16,941 nt of DNA, taken from positions 1-16,941 of the forward strand of contig JARGFV010000048.1 of NCBI GenBank assembly GCA_029210545.1, read 5' to 3'. The DNA is from a bacterium. GTDB lineage: Bacteria; BMS3Abin14. Both the position numbers and the translations under genes were made by a program. Positions 6,276 through 14,304 of this stretch are shown here, piece by piece; position 1 is the stretch's first letter; each line of letters starts with the position of its first letter. Under the pieces are notes generated by a model that searched no databases, was not told the DNA's origin, and was given only the letters and a program-made list of their open reading frames with translations.

Positions 6276-6711
6276 GCTGCAAGCGCTCCGAAACAGCGAA
6301 GTTAAACCAGCCTGGTGCGAGACCGGGCATGAGGAACAGAACGCCTTCCTGCTCGACTATTTCAGGACCTACCTCCAGACCAGCAACTACGACCGCAACC
6401 AGGATTATTCCAGAAGCAACGCCCTCTACCTGGCGTGGCGCGGCGCCGACAAGGACGGCTCCATCGCGTCGGCCCCGACAGACGCGAGGAACAGGGCCGC
6501 GGCCGTTTTCCTGAGGCTCATAAGGAATGAGATCTTCGCCAGGAACGGAGACGGTTTCAGCGACACCCTTTATCCGGGCACCTTCGAATACGTCTACGTC
6601 GCCAACGCCCTATACCACGGCGATTACAACTTCTCCCCCACAAGGGCCGAAGAGATGTACACACCGGAAACCTTCGGCCGTGGAGAGGGCGGGAGGTTCG
6701 AGGTGCGGTGA
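6265..6711 (+). pseudogene. C-terminal stump of a bacterial alpha-2-macroglobulin
   Basis: An open frame of about 148 codons runs from a stop at 6262-6264 to TGA at 6709-6711 without an ATG or GTG start. Its end, YVYVANALYHGDYNFSPTRA followed by EEMYTPETFGRGEGGRFEVR, matches the C-terminal end of bacterial alpha-2-macroglobulins (pattern Y-x-A-x4-G-x-F/Y...P-x-x-x-E-E/D-M-Y-x-P-E). Complete proteins of this family are about 1500-1900 residues and trap proteases in the periplasm. They are commonly encoded directly before pbpC, as here, where the stop overlaps the pbpC start in TGATG. The N-terminal bulk is missing and DUF2914 sequence abuts instead, so the gene is truncated by deletion or by misassembly. 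The part before residue about 80 does not align well in memory and may be altered. Confidence 0.65.
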
Positions 6712-9122
6712 TGGATCGCCCGATGCCCCGCTCAGTGCGGCTGGCGGCAGGGTTCCTCCTGTTCCTGGCCTCGTTGTGGATCCTGCTGCCCGTGGCGGCG
6801 CCCCTGCCGGAAGAGCTTCTGGACGTTTCCGGTGTCGTTTCCACGCGGGTGCTCGACAGTGAAGGGCGGCTTCTCCACGAGATCCTTTCCGACGAGGAGG
6901 AGAGGCTCCACTGGGTCGAGCTGTCCGGGATCAGCCCTTATTTTCTAAAGACCATCATCTTCAAGGAAGACAGGCGGTTCCGGTGGCATTCCGGCATCGA
7001 CCCCCTGGCGGTGCTGAGGGCCCTTGTGTCCAACGTCAGGGCCGGGAGAGTCATCTCCGGCGGCTCCACCATCACCATGCAGCTGGCGCGAAATATCTCC
7101 GGCGGCCGGCCCCGCACGCTGGGCAACAAGATCAGGGAGGCCCTGCTCGCGCTACGCCTGGAAAGGGAATTGACCAAGGACGAGATCCTGGTCCAGTACG
7201 TCAACCGGGTGCCCTTCGGCAACCAGGCCCGGGGGGTCGAGCGCGCCTCCCAGCTCTATTTCCACAAGCCCGCTTCCAACCTGTCCCTGGCCGAGTCGGC
7301 GTTCCTGTCGGTGATCCCCAGGTCACCTTCGGACCTCAACCCCTACCGCAGCGTCCAGCAAGTCACTGAGCGCGGCAGCGGCCTGCTGGCCAGGATGTCC
7401 CGGAAAGGGTTCATCTCCGCCGATGAGGAGATCATGGCAGCGGCCGAACCGATCCGGATTCGGGAAAAGCAGACACCGTTTCGCGCTCCCCACCTGAACC
7501 AGTACCTGGCTCACCGTGACTGGGGCGAGGAGCCCTCCTCCATCACCACGACCATCGACCTTGGGCTCCAGCAGGAGGCCGAAGCCGCGCTGAACACCGA
7601 GCTGTCCCTGCTCAAGGACCACCAGGTCCACAACGGGGCCGTGGTCGTGATGGAAAACGCCACCGGCCGCATCCTGGCCTTCGTGGGTTCGAGGGATTTT
7701 GCCGATGACAGCATCCTGGGGCAGAATAACGGCTGCACGTCGCTGCGCCAGCCCGGATCGACCCTGAAACCGTTCACCTACGCCCTGGCCCTCAGCGGCG
7801 GCATGACCCTGGCTGACATCGTCCCGGACGTGGAAGCCCATTTCCAGGCTGCAACCGGCAACTACTCGCCGCGAAACTTCAACAACCGGTTCTACGGTCC
7901 GATGCGGATAAGGGAAGCCCTGGCCAACTCCCTCAACGTTTCAGCCGTCAAGGTGGCCCAACAGGTGGGCTCGTCCAGGATCCTGGAATTTCTCAGGGGC
8001 ACCGGATTTGAAAGCCTTCGGGAAGACGCTGAATACTACGGCCTGGGATTGACCCTGGGCAACGGAGAGGTGAGCCTCCTGGAACTGGTCGCGGGGTACG
8101 CCGCCCTGGCCCGCGGAGGGATGACCGTGGAGCCGGTTTTCGTCACGCAGGTGCGAGACGGGACGGGACAGGACCTCCCGCTGCCGGCCGCCGCTCCTCC
8201 CGAAAGAGTCCTGCAGCCGGAGATCACCTTTCTCGTGGCCGACGTCCTTTCGGACATGAACGCCCGAATGGCGTCGTTCGGAGTCCTGTCCCCCCTGAAC
8301 TTCCCGTACCGGGTGGCCGCCAAGACAGGCACTTCCAGGAACTTCACCGACAACTGGACCGTAGGGTTCACGAAAAAGATCACCGTGGGAGTGTGGGTGG
8401 GAAACTTCGACGCAACGCCCATGGCCGGAATTTCCGGCATCACCGGAGCGGGTCCGGTGTTCAACCGGGTCATGACCGCCGCCATGGAGGGAAGGGACAC
8501 CGAGTGGTTCGAGGCTCCGGAAGCGCTGGCAAGGACCGAGGTCTGCACCCTTTCGGGGGGCCTTGCCACCGAGGCCTGCCCCGGCACGATCTCGGAATAT
8601 TTTATCGAGGGAACGGAACCGGAAACCCCATGCGCTTTCCACCGGAGTATCACGATCGATTCCCGTAACGGCCTCCTGGCCCACAACTCGACTCCGGACG
8701 CCCACCTTCAAGCGGTGTCCTTTGCCGTCTTCCCGGCTCCCTACAACGAATGGTCACGGGCCGAGGGGGTTCCGACACCTCCGATCGAATACAGCCCCCT
8801 CGATGCCGGTGAGATCACACTATCCGCCGGCCGCCTTGCTCTGATCTATCCTGACAACGGCCAGACATACATCATGGACCCGACCATTCCCGTGCGCTAC
8901 CAGACGATCCTGCCCCGTATCGACTCCGACGAACCGCTGGCCAAAGTGGAGACGATCCTCGACGGGCACGTCCTGGGCCGCTCACGAGTCATCGATCCCG
9001 TGCGGATCCCCATTTCACCGGGGCGGCACGAGGTCGTGATCCAGGACCCGGTATCCGGCATCCGCTCGAAACCGGTAACCATCGAAGTGGCTACCGCCCG
9101 GGAGAAAGGCTATTTCTGGTAA
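6711..9122 (+). CDS. pbpC: Penicillin-binding protein 1C
   Basis: Bifunctional peptidoglycan glycosyltransferase/transpeptidase anchored in the inner membrane and acting in the periplasm, 803 residues. Order: membrane anchor (about residues 10-30); GT51 glycosyltransferase with catalytic Glu86 in KEDRRFRWHSG and GGSTITMQLARN from residue 117; transpeptidase with S350-x-x-K353 (PGSTLKPF), S407-L-N409 and K538TGT; then a BiPBP_C domain at about 705-798 (RLALIYPDNGQTYIMD...), diagnostic for the PBP1C type. All catalytic motifs are intact. The ATG at 6711 overlaps the stop of the macroglobulin stump, pointing to translational coupling inherited from an intact macroglobulin-pbpC operon; a GTG at 6708 is a less likely start. 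PBP1C is thought to repair the wall when the macroglobulin has trapped an attacking protease. Here the partner seems to have been lost. Confidence 0.93.
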   Translation: MDRPMPRSVRLAAGFLLFLASLWILLPVAAPLPEELLDVSGVVSTRVLDSEGRLLHEILSDEEERLHWVELSGISPYFLKTIIFKEDRRFRWHSGIDPLAVLRALVSNVRAGRVISGGSTITMQLARNISGGRPRTLGNKIREALLALRLERELTKDEILVQYVNRVPFGNQARGVERASQLYFHKPASNLSLAESAFLSVIPRSPSDLNPYRSVQQVTERGSGLLARMSRKGFISADEEIMAAAEPIRIREKQTPFRAPHLNQYLAHRDWGEEPSSITTTIDLGLQQEAEAALNTELSLLKDHQVHNGAVVVMENATGRILAFVGSRDFADDSILGQNNGCTSLRQPGSTLKPFTYALALSGGMTLADIVPDVEAHFQAATGNYSPRNFNNRFYGPMRIREALANSLNVSAVKVAQQVGSSRILEFLRGTGFESLREDAEYYGLGLTLGNGEVSLLELVAGYAALARGGMTVEPVFVTQVRDGTGQDLPLPAAAPPERVLQPEITFLVADVLSDMNARMASFGVLSPLNFPYRVAAKTGTSRNFTDNWTVGFTKKITVGVWVGNFDATPMAGISGITGAGPVFNRVMTAAMEGRDTEWFEAPEALARTEVCTLSGGLATEACPGTISEYFIEGTEPETPCAFHRSITIDSRNGLLAHNSTPDAHLQAVSFAVFPAPYNEWSRAEGVPTPPIEYSPLDAGEITLSAGRLALIYPDNGQTYIMDPTIPVRYQTILPRIDSDEPLAKVETILDGHVLGRSRVIDPVRIPISPGRHEVVIQDPVSGIRSKPVTIEVATAREKGYFW

Positions 9123-9127
9123 TGGGC

Positions 9128-9167
9128 ATTCAGCTCTCATTTGTCAGCTGACAGCCAGGAGCTGAAT
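9128..9167. terminator. Nested inverted repeat after pbpC
   Basis: ATTCAGCTC (9128-9136) pairs perfectly with GAGCTGAAT (9159-9167). Inside lies a 12-bp palindrome TGTCAGCTGACA (9142-9153). It begins 6 nt past the pbpC stop. No T-tract follows, so it would stabilise the 3' end or act as an atypical terminator rather than a canonical intrinsic one. Confidence 0.35.
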
Positions 9168-9260
9168 AATAATCAGCCACCTGGAAGAAAGTATTCACAG
9201 TGGCCGGATCATAGTCTTGCGCTGTCGCCCATGCGCTGACTTTTCCAAGCGCGGACAACA

Positions 9261-9318
9261 TTGATAGAGTCGCAAAAAGTCCATCAACGCACCGCGCGCG
9301 GGGCGCTCAGATCAATGA
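9261..9318 (+). repeat. AGTCGCAAAAAGTCC-family repeat
   Basis: 9261-9282 is identical to 2614-2635. 9271-9318 matches the reverse complement of 2734-2782 with about four mismatches. This copy therefore joins sequence that is split between two elements at the other locus. Confidence 0.8.
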
Positions 9319-9356
9319 CTCGAACCTTAAGTCAATGACAAGCCGCGTCTGGGAAG

Positions 9357-9410
9357 GGCGCCCGGATCGAGTGCCAATGGCTGTGTGTTCGATCCGTGAG
9401 GGAACCGAAA
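9357..9410 (+). repeat. 54-bp repeat, inverted copy of 1-54
   Basis: Exact inverted partner of window positions 1-54. Its right end enters the hairpin at 9400-9429. Confidence 0.9.
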
Positions 9411-9504
9411 ACCACGCTTTTCGGTTCCCGTTGAGCCAAAGTCTTACCCGGACTTTGGCGATATTACAGCAGCCTCCGTGAGGGAACCGAAAACCACGCT
9501 TTTC
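9393..9504 (+). repeat. 30-bp direct repeat, two copies 82 bp apart
   Basis: The 30 nt at 9393-9422 recur exactly at 9475-9504 (core GAGGGAACCGAAAACC). The first copy is part of a perfect 12-bp hairpin (GGGAACCGAAAA 9400-9411 with 9418-9429). A second perfect 9-bp hairpin (GCCAAAGTC 9435-9443 with GACTTTGGC 9451-9459) lies between the copies. Confidence 0.85.
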
Positions 9505-9779
9505 CCTTTCCCCAGGACATTAAGGAGCCAGGAAAAGTCCCGCTTGGGCTTTTTGCGACCCTGTCAAGGTTGTACGTCACGCCGGCCAGATCTCTCTGAA
9601 AATCCGGCGAGCGTATTTTGGATTGTTCCAGATGATCCGCCGGAGGATCCGCATCGTGTCCATGGCATAGCGGACGGTTCTGAAAACAGCGGGTTACGTG
9701 TTCCTGAGGGGGGAACCATACCCGAAATCCGGCCCAAACCAATCGCGGATTTCGGGAAGAGCCTTCTTTCTTCCTTTTC

Positions 9780-9788
9780 TGCTATAAT
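9780..9788 (+). promoter_or_regulatory. Extended -10 promoter of outer-membrane gene
   Basis: TGCTATAAT is a perfect extended -10 element (TGn plus TATAAT) 44 nt before the start codon at 9833. No good -35 box is seen at 16-18 nt upstream, which fits an extended -10 promoter. Confidence 0.6.
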
Positions 9789-9832
9789 TCGCGTAAATGA
9801 TCATTCCTGACTGATTTCCAAAGGGGGATTCC

Positions 9833-10387
9833 ATGAGAAAGGTCCGGTTCGTTTCCATCCTGTCAGCAGTTCTCCTGCTCGCCGCTTCTCCGGCCATGGC
9901 GGGCACCTGGTACATCGGCGGCGGGATCAACTCCGTGTCCCTCGGGGGCGACCTGGACGATGTGGACTCCGGCAGCGGTTTTGCCTTTAACTTCGGCTAT
10001 AACTTCAACCCCACCTTCGCCCTGGATTTCCTGTTGGGTGGCAGCGGGCACGAGGACCCGGACGGCTTTAACATGGGTTACGGGCGGTTCGATATCGGGG
10101 CCGAGTTCATCATGGATACCGGCGGGCCGTTCGCCCCTTACATGACCGTCGGCCTGGGCAGTCACGTCCTGGACTACGACGATTACAACACCTCGTTGCA
10201 GGGCGGTTCCCTCTATTTCGGCGGCGGGTTCGATTACTACTTCACACCGGGACACAGCCTGGACGTGGGGCTGCGGTTCCACAGCTGGAGCGTGGATGTG
10301 AACCAGGGCGGAGTCATCTGGACAGATGTCGGCGACGCCACCACCACTGTCCTGACCATCATGTACAACTACCATTTCATCATGTAA
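9833..10387 (+). CDS. Small outer-membrane beta-barrel protein
   Basis: Probable outer-membrane barrel of 184 residues. A signal peptide ends after ASPAMA (residue about 23). The mature protein is a run of amphipathic, Gly- and aromatic-rich strands (GTWYIGGGINSVSLGG, FAFNFGYNFNPTFALDFLLG, SLYFGGGFDYYFTPGHSLDV) with acidic turns, as in eight-stranded OmpA-like barrels (PF13505-like). The last strand ends YNYHFIM, roughly like the aromatic C-terminal signal of outer-membrane proteins though not ending in Phe. AGGGGG lies 6 nt before the ATG. An extended -10 promoter and a T7-tailed hairpin bracket it, so it is probably transcribed alone. Specific function unknown; structural or adhesion-like roles are possible. 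Confidence 0.8.
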   Translation: MRKVRFVSILSAVLLLAASPAMAGTWYIGGGINSVSLGGDLDDVDSGSGFAFNFGYNFNPTFALDFLLGGSGHEDPDGFNMGYGRFDIGAEFIMDTGGPFAPYMTVGLGSHVLDYDDYNTSLQGGSLYFGGGFDYYFTPGHSLDVGLRFHSWSVDVNQGGVIWTDVGDATTTVLTIMYNYHFIM

Positions 10388-10420
10388 CACGAAATCTGCG
10401 ATCGGTTTGGGCTAGCCCCT

Positions 10421-10448
10421 GGTCGAGGTTTTGCGGGGACCTTTTTTT
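10421..10448 (+). terminator. Candidate intrinsic terminator after outer-membrane gene
   Basis: AGGTT (10426-10430) can pair with GACCT (10438-10442, one G-T pair) around a 7-nt loop, followed directly by a T7 run (10442-10448). The stem is short, so the call rests mainly on the T-tract and the position 35-60 nt after the stop. Confidence 0.4.
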
Positions 10449-10660
10449 CCAATGGGGCAATGTCGCGGTTGAATTGGCCGCCCCACGTCCCTCGCCAATC
10501 GGCTGGCCTCGATCAAAAGGGCATTTTCGGCGGATTTAGGGTGTGAAGGTGTGGATCACCCGTTGGATCATCCCGAATATAATTGGACAATGACCGGCAC
10601 CCCGGCTTCCGCCTGACCGGCGCGAGTTGATTGATGGACTTTTGCGACTCTGTCAAAGGT

Positions 10661-10693
10661 TGTCATTGCGAGCTGATACCGGGCGAAGCAATC
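10661..10693 (+). repeat. TCATTGCGAGC hairpin repeat, copy a
   Basis: TGTCATTGCGAGC (10661-10673) and GCGAAGCAATC (10683-10693) pair through ATTGC/GCAAT and GC/GC. Same layout as copies at 12629-12661 and 14897-14929. Confidence 0.75.
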
Positions 10694-10838
10694 CCGGGAT
10701 CGCTTCACTCGGGCAGGTCCCTTTCACCCCCACCTCTGACTTGTCACGCCACAGTTTAATGCGTCGGCGGAAGCCGCAGAGCATGGAGGAATACAGTTCA
10801 AGAACAAGATACTGAGAATGAAAAGATGGCCTTTTCTT

Positions 10839-10880
10839 CGCCCATCGCCCATTGCCCCTCGCCTATTGCCTCCTGCCTAC
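10839..10880. repeat. 7-bp tandem array CGCCCAT, 6 units
   Basis: The units are cgcccat twice, tgcccct, cgcctat, tgcctcc and tgcctac. Confidence 0.75.
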
Positions 10881-10882
10881 AA

Positions 10883-10912
10883 CCCTCTATCCGCTGTCCC
10901 TCTATCCGCTTT
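10883..10912. repeat. 15-bp tandem duplication
   Basis: CCCTCTATCCGCTGT is followed at once by CCCTCTATCCGCTTT, one mismatch in 15. It begins 2 nt after the 7-bp array and runs into the candidate promoter. Confidence 0.8.
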
Positions 10913-10938
10913 ACCCCCGGTGTTGTATTTTGTATACT
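10910..10938 (+). promoter_or_regulatory. Candidate promoter of the carboxylase gene
   Basis: TTTACC (10910-10915) and TATACT (10933-10938) lie 17 nt apart, giving a leader of about 78 nt before 11023. The -35 box partly overlaps the 15-bp duplication. Confidence 0.4.
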
Positions 10939-11022
10939 GAAAATTCTGTTTTTTACGGCATGATGAGGTATTCCGACGCGCTGCGAAGGAACTGGCAATC
11001 ACGATCGGCTGGAGGATAGATC

Positions 11023-12573
11023 ATGTCCCTTGAAAAGAAGTTCGCTCTGTTGGAAAAGAAGAACCAGGAAGCCGAGATGGGCGGCGGCGAGGAACGTATC
11101 GCCAAGCAGCACGAGGCCGGCAAGCTCACCGCCCGGGAGAGGGTCAACATGTTCCTCGACGAGGGCAGCTTTGTCGAGCTCGACAAGTTCGTCACCCACC
11201 GATGCACCGACTTCGGCATGGAAAAGCAGAAGATCCCCGGTGACGGGGTCATCACCGGCTACGGCAATGTCAACGGCCGCAAGGTGTTCATCTTCGCCCA
11301 GGACTTCACCGTTTTCGGAGGCTCCCTTTCAGGCGCCTACGCCGAGAAGGTTGTCAAGATCATGGACATGGCCATGAAGTACGGCTGCCCCGTCGTGGGC
11401 ATCAACGACTCGGGCGGGGCCCGGATCCAGGAGGGGGTGGTGAGCCTGGGCGGCTACGCCGACATCTTTTTGCGCAACACCCTGGCCTCCGGAGTGGTTC
11501 CACAGATCTCCCTCATCATGGGCCCCTGCGCCGGAGGCGCCGTGTACAGTCCCGCCATCACCGACTTCATCGTCATGGTCAAGAACACCAGCTACATGTT
11601 CATCACCGGGCCTGAGGTCATCAAGGCGGTGACCCACGAGGAGGTTACCAAGGAGGATCTTGGCGGAGCCATGGCCCACGCCTCCAAAAGCGGTGTCTGC
11701 CACCTGGCCGCCGAGGACGGGAAGGAAGCCCTCGGGATGGTGCGGGAGCTGCTCTCCTTCATGCCCCAGAACAACGCCGGGGACGCACCCTATGCGGCCA
11801 CCGACGACGATCCCCTGCGGGAAGACGAGTCGTTGGACGGCATCGTCCCGGATAACCCCAACAAACCTTACGATATGAAGGAGATCATCAACATCGTTGC
11901 CGACGACAATTACTTTTTCGAGATCCAGGAGCACTACGCCCAGAACATCGTCATCGGCTTCATGCGCCTCAACGGACACGCCGTGGGTGTGGTGGCCAAC
12001 CAGCCCGCCCACCTGGCGGGGTGCCTGGACATCAGCGCCTCCATCAAGGGCGCCCGGTTCGTGAGGTTCTGCGATTCTTTCAACATCCCCCTGGTGGTTT
12101 TCGAGGACGTGCCCGGTTTCCTGCCGGGGCTGGACCAGGAGTACGGCGGGATCATCACCCACGGGGCCAAGCTCCTTTACGCCTTCTGCGAGGCCACCGT
12201 ACCCAAGCTCACGGTCATCACCCGCAAGGCTTACGGCGGCGCTTACTGCGTCATGAACTCCAAGCACATCCGGGCCGACTTCAACTTTGCCTACCCGACG
12301 TCGGAGATCGCCGTCATGGGTTCTGACGGGGCGGTGAACATCATCTTCCGCAACGAACTCAAGAAAGCCGACGATCCGGTGGCCCGAAAGACAGAACTGG
12401 TCGACGAGTTCAACGAGATGTTCGCCAACCCTTACAAGGCCGCCGAACTCGGCTATATCGACGAGGTGATCACTCCCCGGAAGACAAGGCCACGGCTCAT
12501 CAATGCCCTGGAGACGGCCCTGTCCAAGAGGGAGGAGAACCCGCCGCGGAAGCATGGAAATATTCCACTTTAG
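11023..12573 (+). CDS. pccB: Acyl-CoA (propionyl-CoA) carboxylase, carboxyltransferase subunit
   Basis: Transfers CO2 from carboxybiotin to an acyl-CoA; with the next two genes it would form a cytosolic biotin-dependent carboxylase making methylmalonyl-CoA from propionyl-CoA. The 516 residues match the beta-subunit length. Both crotonase-like halves are present: N-half oxyanion glycines G131-G132 ([12 protein letters not shown]), C-half G405-G406 ([16 protein letters not shown]), and [18 protein letters not shown] near the end. GGAGG sits 7 nt before the ATG. The residue that sets acyl preference in the Streptomyces enzymes (Asp422 in PccB, Ile420 in the acetyl-CoA form; GGAY-D/I) is Cys409 here, so the substrate is less certain. 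Propionyl-CoA is favoured by the mutase gene downstream. A sodium-pumping methylmalonyl-CoA decarboxylase alpha subunit is an alternative, but no membrane beta subunit is nearby. Confidence 0.9.
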   Translation: MSLEKKFALLEKKNQEAEMGGGEERIAKQHEAGKLTARERVNMFLDEGSFVELDKFVTHRCTDFGMEKQKIPGDGVITGYGNVNGRKVFIFAQDFTVFGGSLSGAYAEKVVKIMDMAMKYGCPVVGINDSGGARIQEGVVSLGGYADIFLRNTLASGVVPQISLIMGPCAGGAVYSPAITDFIVMVKNTSYMFITGPEVIKAVTHEEVTKEDLGGAMAHASKSGVCHLAAEDGKEALGMVRELLSFMPQNNAGDAPYAATDDDPLREDESLDGIVPDNPNKPYDMKEIINIVADDNYFFEIQEHYAQNIVIGFMRLNGHAVGVVANQPAHLAGCLDISASIKGARFVRFCDSFNIPLVVFEDVPGFLPGLDQEYGGIITHGAKLLYAFCEATVPKLTVITRKAYGGAYCVMNSKHIRADFNFAYPTSEIAVMGSDGAVNIIFRNELKKADDPVARKTELVDEFNEMFANPYKAAELGYIDEVITPRKTRPRLINALETALSKREENPPRKHGNIPL

Positions 12574-12628
12574 AAATCCGGCCGGGATATTTCCGAGGGG
12601 GGGAACGGAGAAACGAGAGAAGGAACGC

Positions 12629-12661
12629 TGTCATCGCGAGCCAACTCTGTGCGAAGCGATC
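12629..12661 (+). repeat. TCATTGCGAGC hairpin repeat, copy b (compensated)
   Basis: TGTCATCGCGAGC (12629-12641) and GCGAAGCGATC (12651-12661). Relative to copies a and c both stem arms differ by one base (ATTGC to ATCGC, GCAAT to GCGAT), so pairing is kept. Confidence 0.75.
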
Positions 12662-12692
12662 TCAGGCCGGCCGGCATAAAGGCGTGAATTTT

Positions 12693-12722
12693 TACCACAG
12701 GGTACACAGGGTAACGCAGGGT
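12693..12722. repeat. 9-10-bp tandem array ACACAGGGT, 3 units
   Basis: taccacagg, gtacacagg and gtaacgcagg stand in tandem within the 231-bp gap between the carboxyltransferase and biotin carboxylase genes. Confidence 0.6.
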
Positions 12723-12804
12723 GAACCGAATCGGAAAAATCAGACAGGGATAATCTTTTTACCCTCCACATTGTGAAACCCAAGTGAAGTCGGAGGAAAA
12801 GTTA

Positions 12805-14304
12805 ATGTTCAAGAAAGTACTCATAGCAAACAGGGGTGAGATCGCTGTGCGGCTCATGAGGGCATGCCGCGAGTTGCAGATCCCTTCGGTGGCCATCTAT
12901 TCCGAGGCCGACCGCAACGCCCTTCATGTCAGGACCGCTGACGAGGCCTACTGCGTGGGCCCGCCTCCCTCGGCCGAGAGCTACCTGGTGATGGACCGCA
13001 TCATCGAGGTCGCCAAAAGCACCGGGGTCGACGGGATCCATCCCGGTTACGGCTTCCTCGCGGAGAACCCGGTTTTCGCCCAGATGTGCGAGGACAACGG
13101 CATCACCTTCATCGGCCCCTCTCCGGCCGCCATCAAGATGATGGGCCACAAGACGATCGCCCGTGAAACCATGATCAAGGCCGGTGTGCCGGTGGTTCCC
13201 GGCACGGAGCTCATCGACGACGACACCGAGCTGGCTGCCAGGGCAATGGAGATCGGACTGCCTGTCATGGTCAAGGCGGCGGCCGGCGGCGGCGGCAAGG
13301 GGATGCGGGTGGTCTTCAAGGAGAAGGAGATCGAGGAAGCCATCCGGGCCGCCCGGTCCGAGGCGACCTCCGCTTTCGGGAACGGCGCGGTTTTCGTGGA
13401 AAAGTACGTGGAGGATCCCCGTCACATCGAGTTCCAGGTCCTGGCCGACAAGCACGGCAACGTCGTTCACCTCTTCGAGCGGGAGTGCTCCATCCAGAGG
13501 CGCCACCAGAAGGTCATCGAGGAAGCGCCCTCCATGGTCCTCGACGAGGAGCTCCGCGAGCGCATGGGCAGGGCGGCGGTGGAGGCTGCCCGGGCCGCCG
13601 GTTACTGGAGCGCCGGCACGGTGGAGTTCCTCGTGGACAAGCACAAGAACTTCTTCTTCCTGGAGATGAACACGCGGCTCCAGGTGGAGCACCCCGTCAC
13701 CGAGATGATCACCGGTATCGACATCGCCAAGGAGATGTTCCGCATCGCCTCCGGCGAAAAACTTTCCATCACCCAGGAAGAGGTGAGGATGAACGGGTGG
13801 GCCCTGGAGTGCCGTGTCTATGCCGAGGACCCCTATAACAACTTCCTCCCTTCCCCCGGCAGGATCCTGGCCCTCAGGGTCCCCAGCGGGCCCGGCGTCC
13901 GTGACGATTCCGGGGTGTATGCCGGGTACGATGTGCCCATGTTCTACGATCCCATGATCTCCAAGCTCTGCACCTGGGGGAGGGACCGCACCGAGGCCAT
14001 CGACCGGATGAAAAGGGCCCTGGTGGAGTACGTGGTCAAGGGGATCAAGACGACGATTCCGTTCCATCAGAAGGTCATGGTCAACGAGCATTTTATCTCC
14101 GGGGATATCACCACGAGCTTTATCGGGGACAAGTTCGTCCTTGAGCCCGGTGAGGACAGCGAAGGGCTCAGGGACGTGGCAGTTATCGCCGCGGCCCTGC
14201 AGACAGCCGGGAGAAAACGGGAAACCGTGTCCTCCGCGGGTCCGGCAGGACCGGTGGCGGACCTGTGGAAGATGGCCGGCAGGAGGTCGAGATGGCTTAT
14301 ATAG
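12805..14304 (+). CDS. accC: Biotin carboxylase subunit of acyl-CoA carboxylase
   Basis: ATP-dependent carboxylation of biotin on the carrier protein, the first half-reaction of the carboxylase. 499 residues with an ATP-grasp fold: KVLIANRGEIAVRLMRACRE at the N-terminus, HPGYGFLAENP, the glycine loop AAGGGGKGMRVV (Lys165), ECSIQRRHQKVIEEAPS (Cys228, His234, Lys236) and MNTRLQVEHPVTE (Arg291, Glu295). All expected catalytic residues are present. Family enzymes are about 450 residues; the extra C-terminal 50 resemble the linker of propionyl-CoA carboxylase alpha subunits. The ATG at 12805 follows GGAGG by 8 nt; an in-frame GTG at 12784 is less likely. The gene overlaps the carrier gene by 13 nt, so the two equal a split alpha subunit. 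It lies 231 bp after the carboxyltransferase gene and probably shares its job. Confidence 0.93.
   Translation: MFKKVLIANRGEIAVRLMRACRELQIPSVAIYSEADRNALHVRTADEAYCVGPPPSAESYLVMDRIIEVAKSTGVDGIHPGYGFLAENPVFAQMCEDNGITFIGPSPAAIKMMGHKTIARETMIKAGVPVVPGTELIDDDTELAARAMEIGLPVMVKAAAGGGGKGMRVVFKEKEIEEAIRAARSEATSAFGNGAVFVEKYVEDPRHIEFQVLADKHGNVVHLFERECSIQRRHQKVIEEAPSMVLDEELRERMGRAAVEAARAAGYWSAGTVEFLVDKHKNFFFLEMNTRLQVEHPVTEMITGIDIAKEMFRIASGEKLSITQEEVRMNGWALECRVYAEDPYNNFLPSPGRILALRVPSGPGVRDDSGVYAGYDVPMFYDPMISKLCTWGRDRTEAIDRMKRALVEYVVKGIKTTIPFHQKVMVNEHFISGDITTSFIGDKFVLEPGEDSEGLRDVAVIAAALQTAGRKRETVSSAGPAGPVADLWKMAGRRSRWLI

Larger units (their letters stand above)
9123..9832. other. Hairpin- and repeat-rich intergenic region
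   Basis: 710 bp without a supported gene. In order: an inverted repeat after pbpC (9128-9167), the AGTCGCAAAAAGTCC-family element (9261-9318), the 54-bp repeat (9357-9410), two near-perfect hairpins (9400-9429, 9435-9459), a 30-bp direct duplication (9393-9422 and 9475-9504), another repeat fragment (9547-9573), and the promoter of the outer-membrane gene (9780-9788). Confidence 0.7.
10388..11022. other. Intergenic region before the propionyl-CoA carboxylase cluster
   Basis: 635 bp without a supported gene. It holds a candidate terminator (10421-10448), a TTGATGGACTTTTGCGACTC repeat fragment (10631-10662), a TGTCATTGCGAGC hairpin repeat (10661-10693), a 7-bp array (10839-10880), a 15-bp duplication (10883-10912) and a candidate promoter (10910-10938). 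Confidence 0.6.

Noticed and set aside
9380-9405. GTTCGATCC, resembling a tRNA T-loop
   Set aside because: No matching T-stem, anticodon arm or acceptor stem around it; it is part of the 54-bp repeat, also present at 1-54.
10627-10815. 62-codon plus-strand open frame before the carboxylase cluster
   Set aside because: Made of two dispersed repeats (10631-10693); no ribosome binding site or conserved motif.
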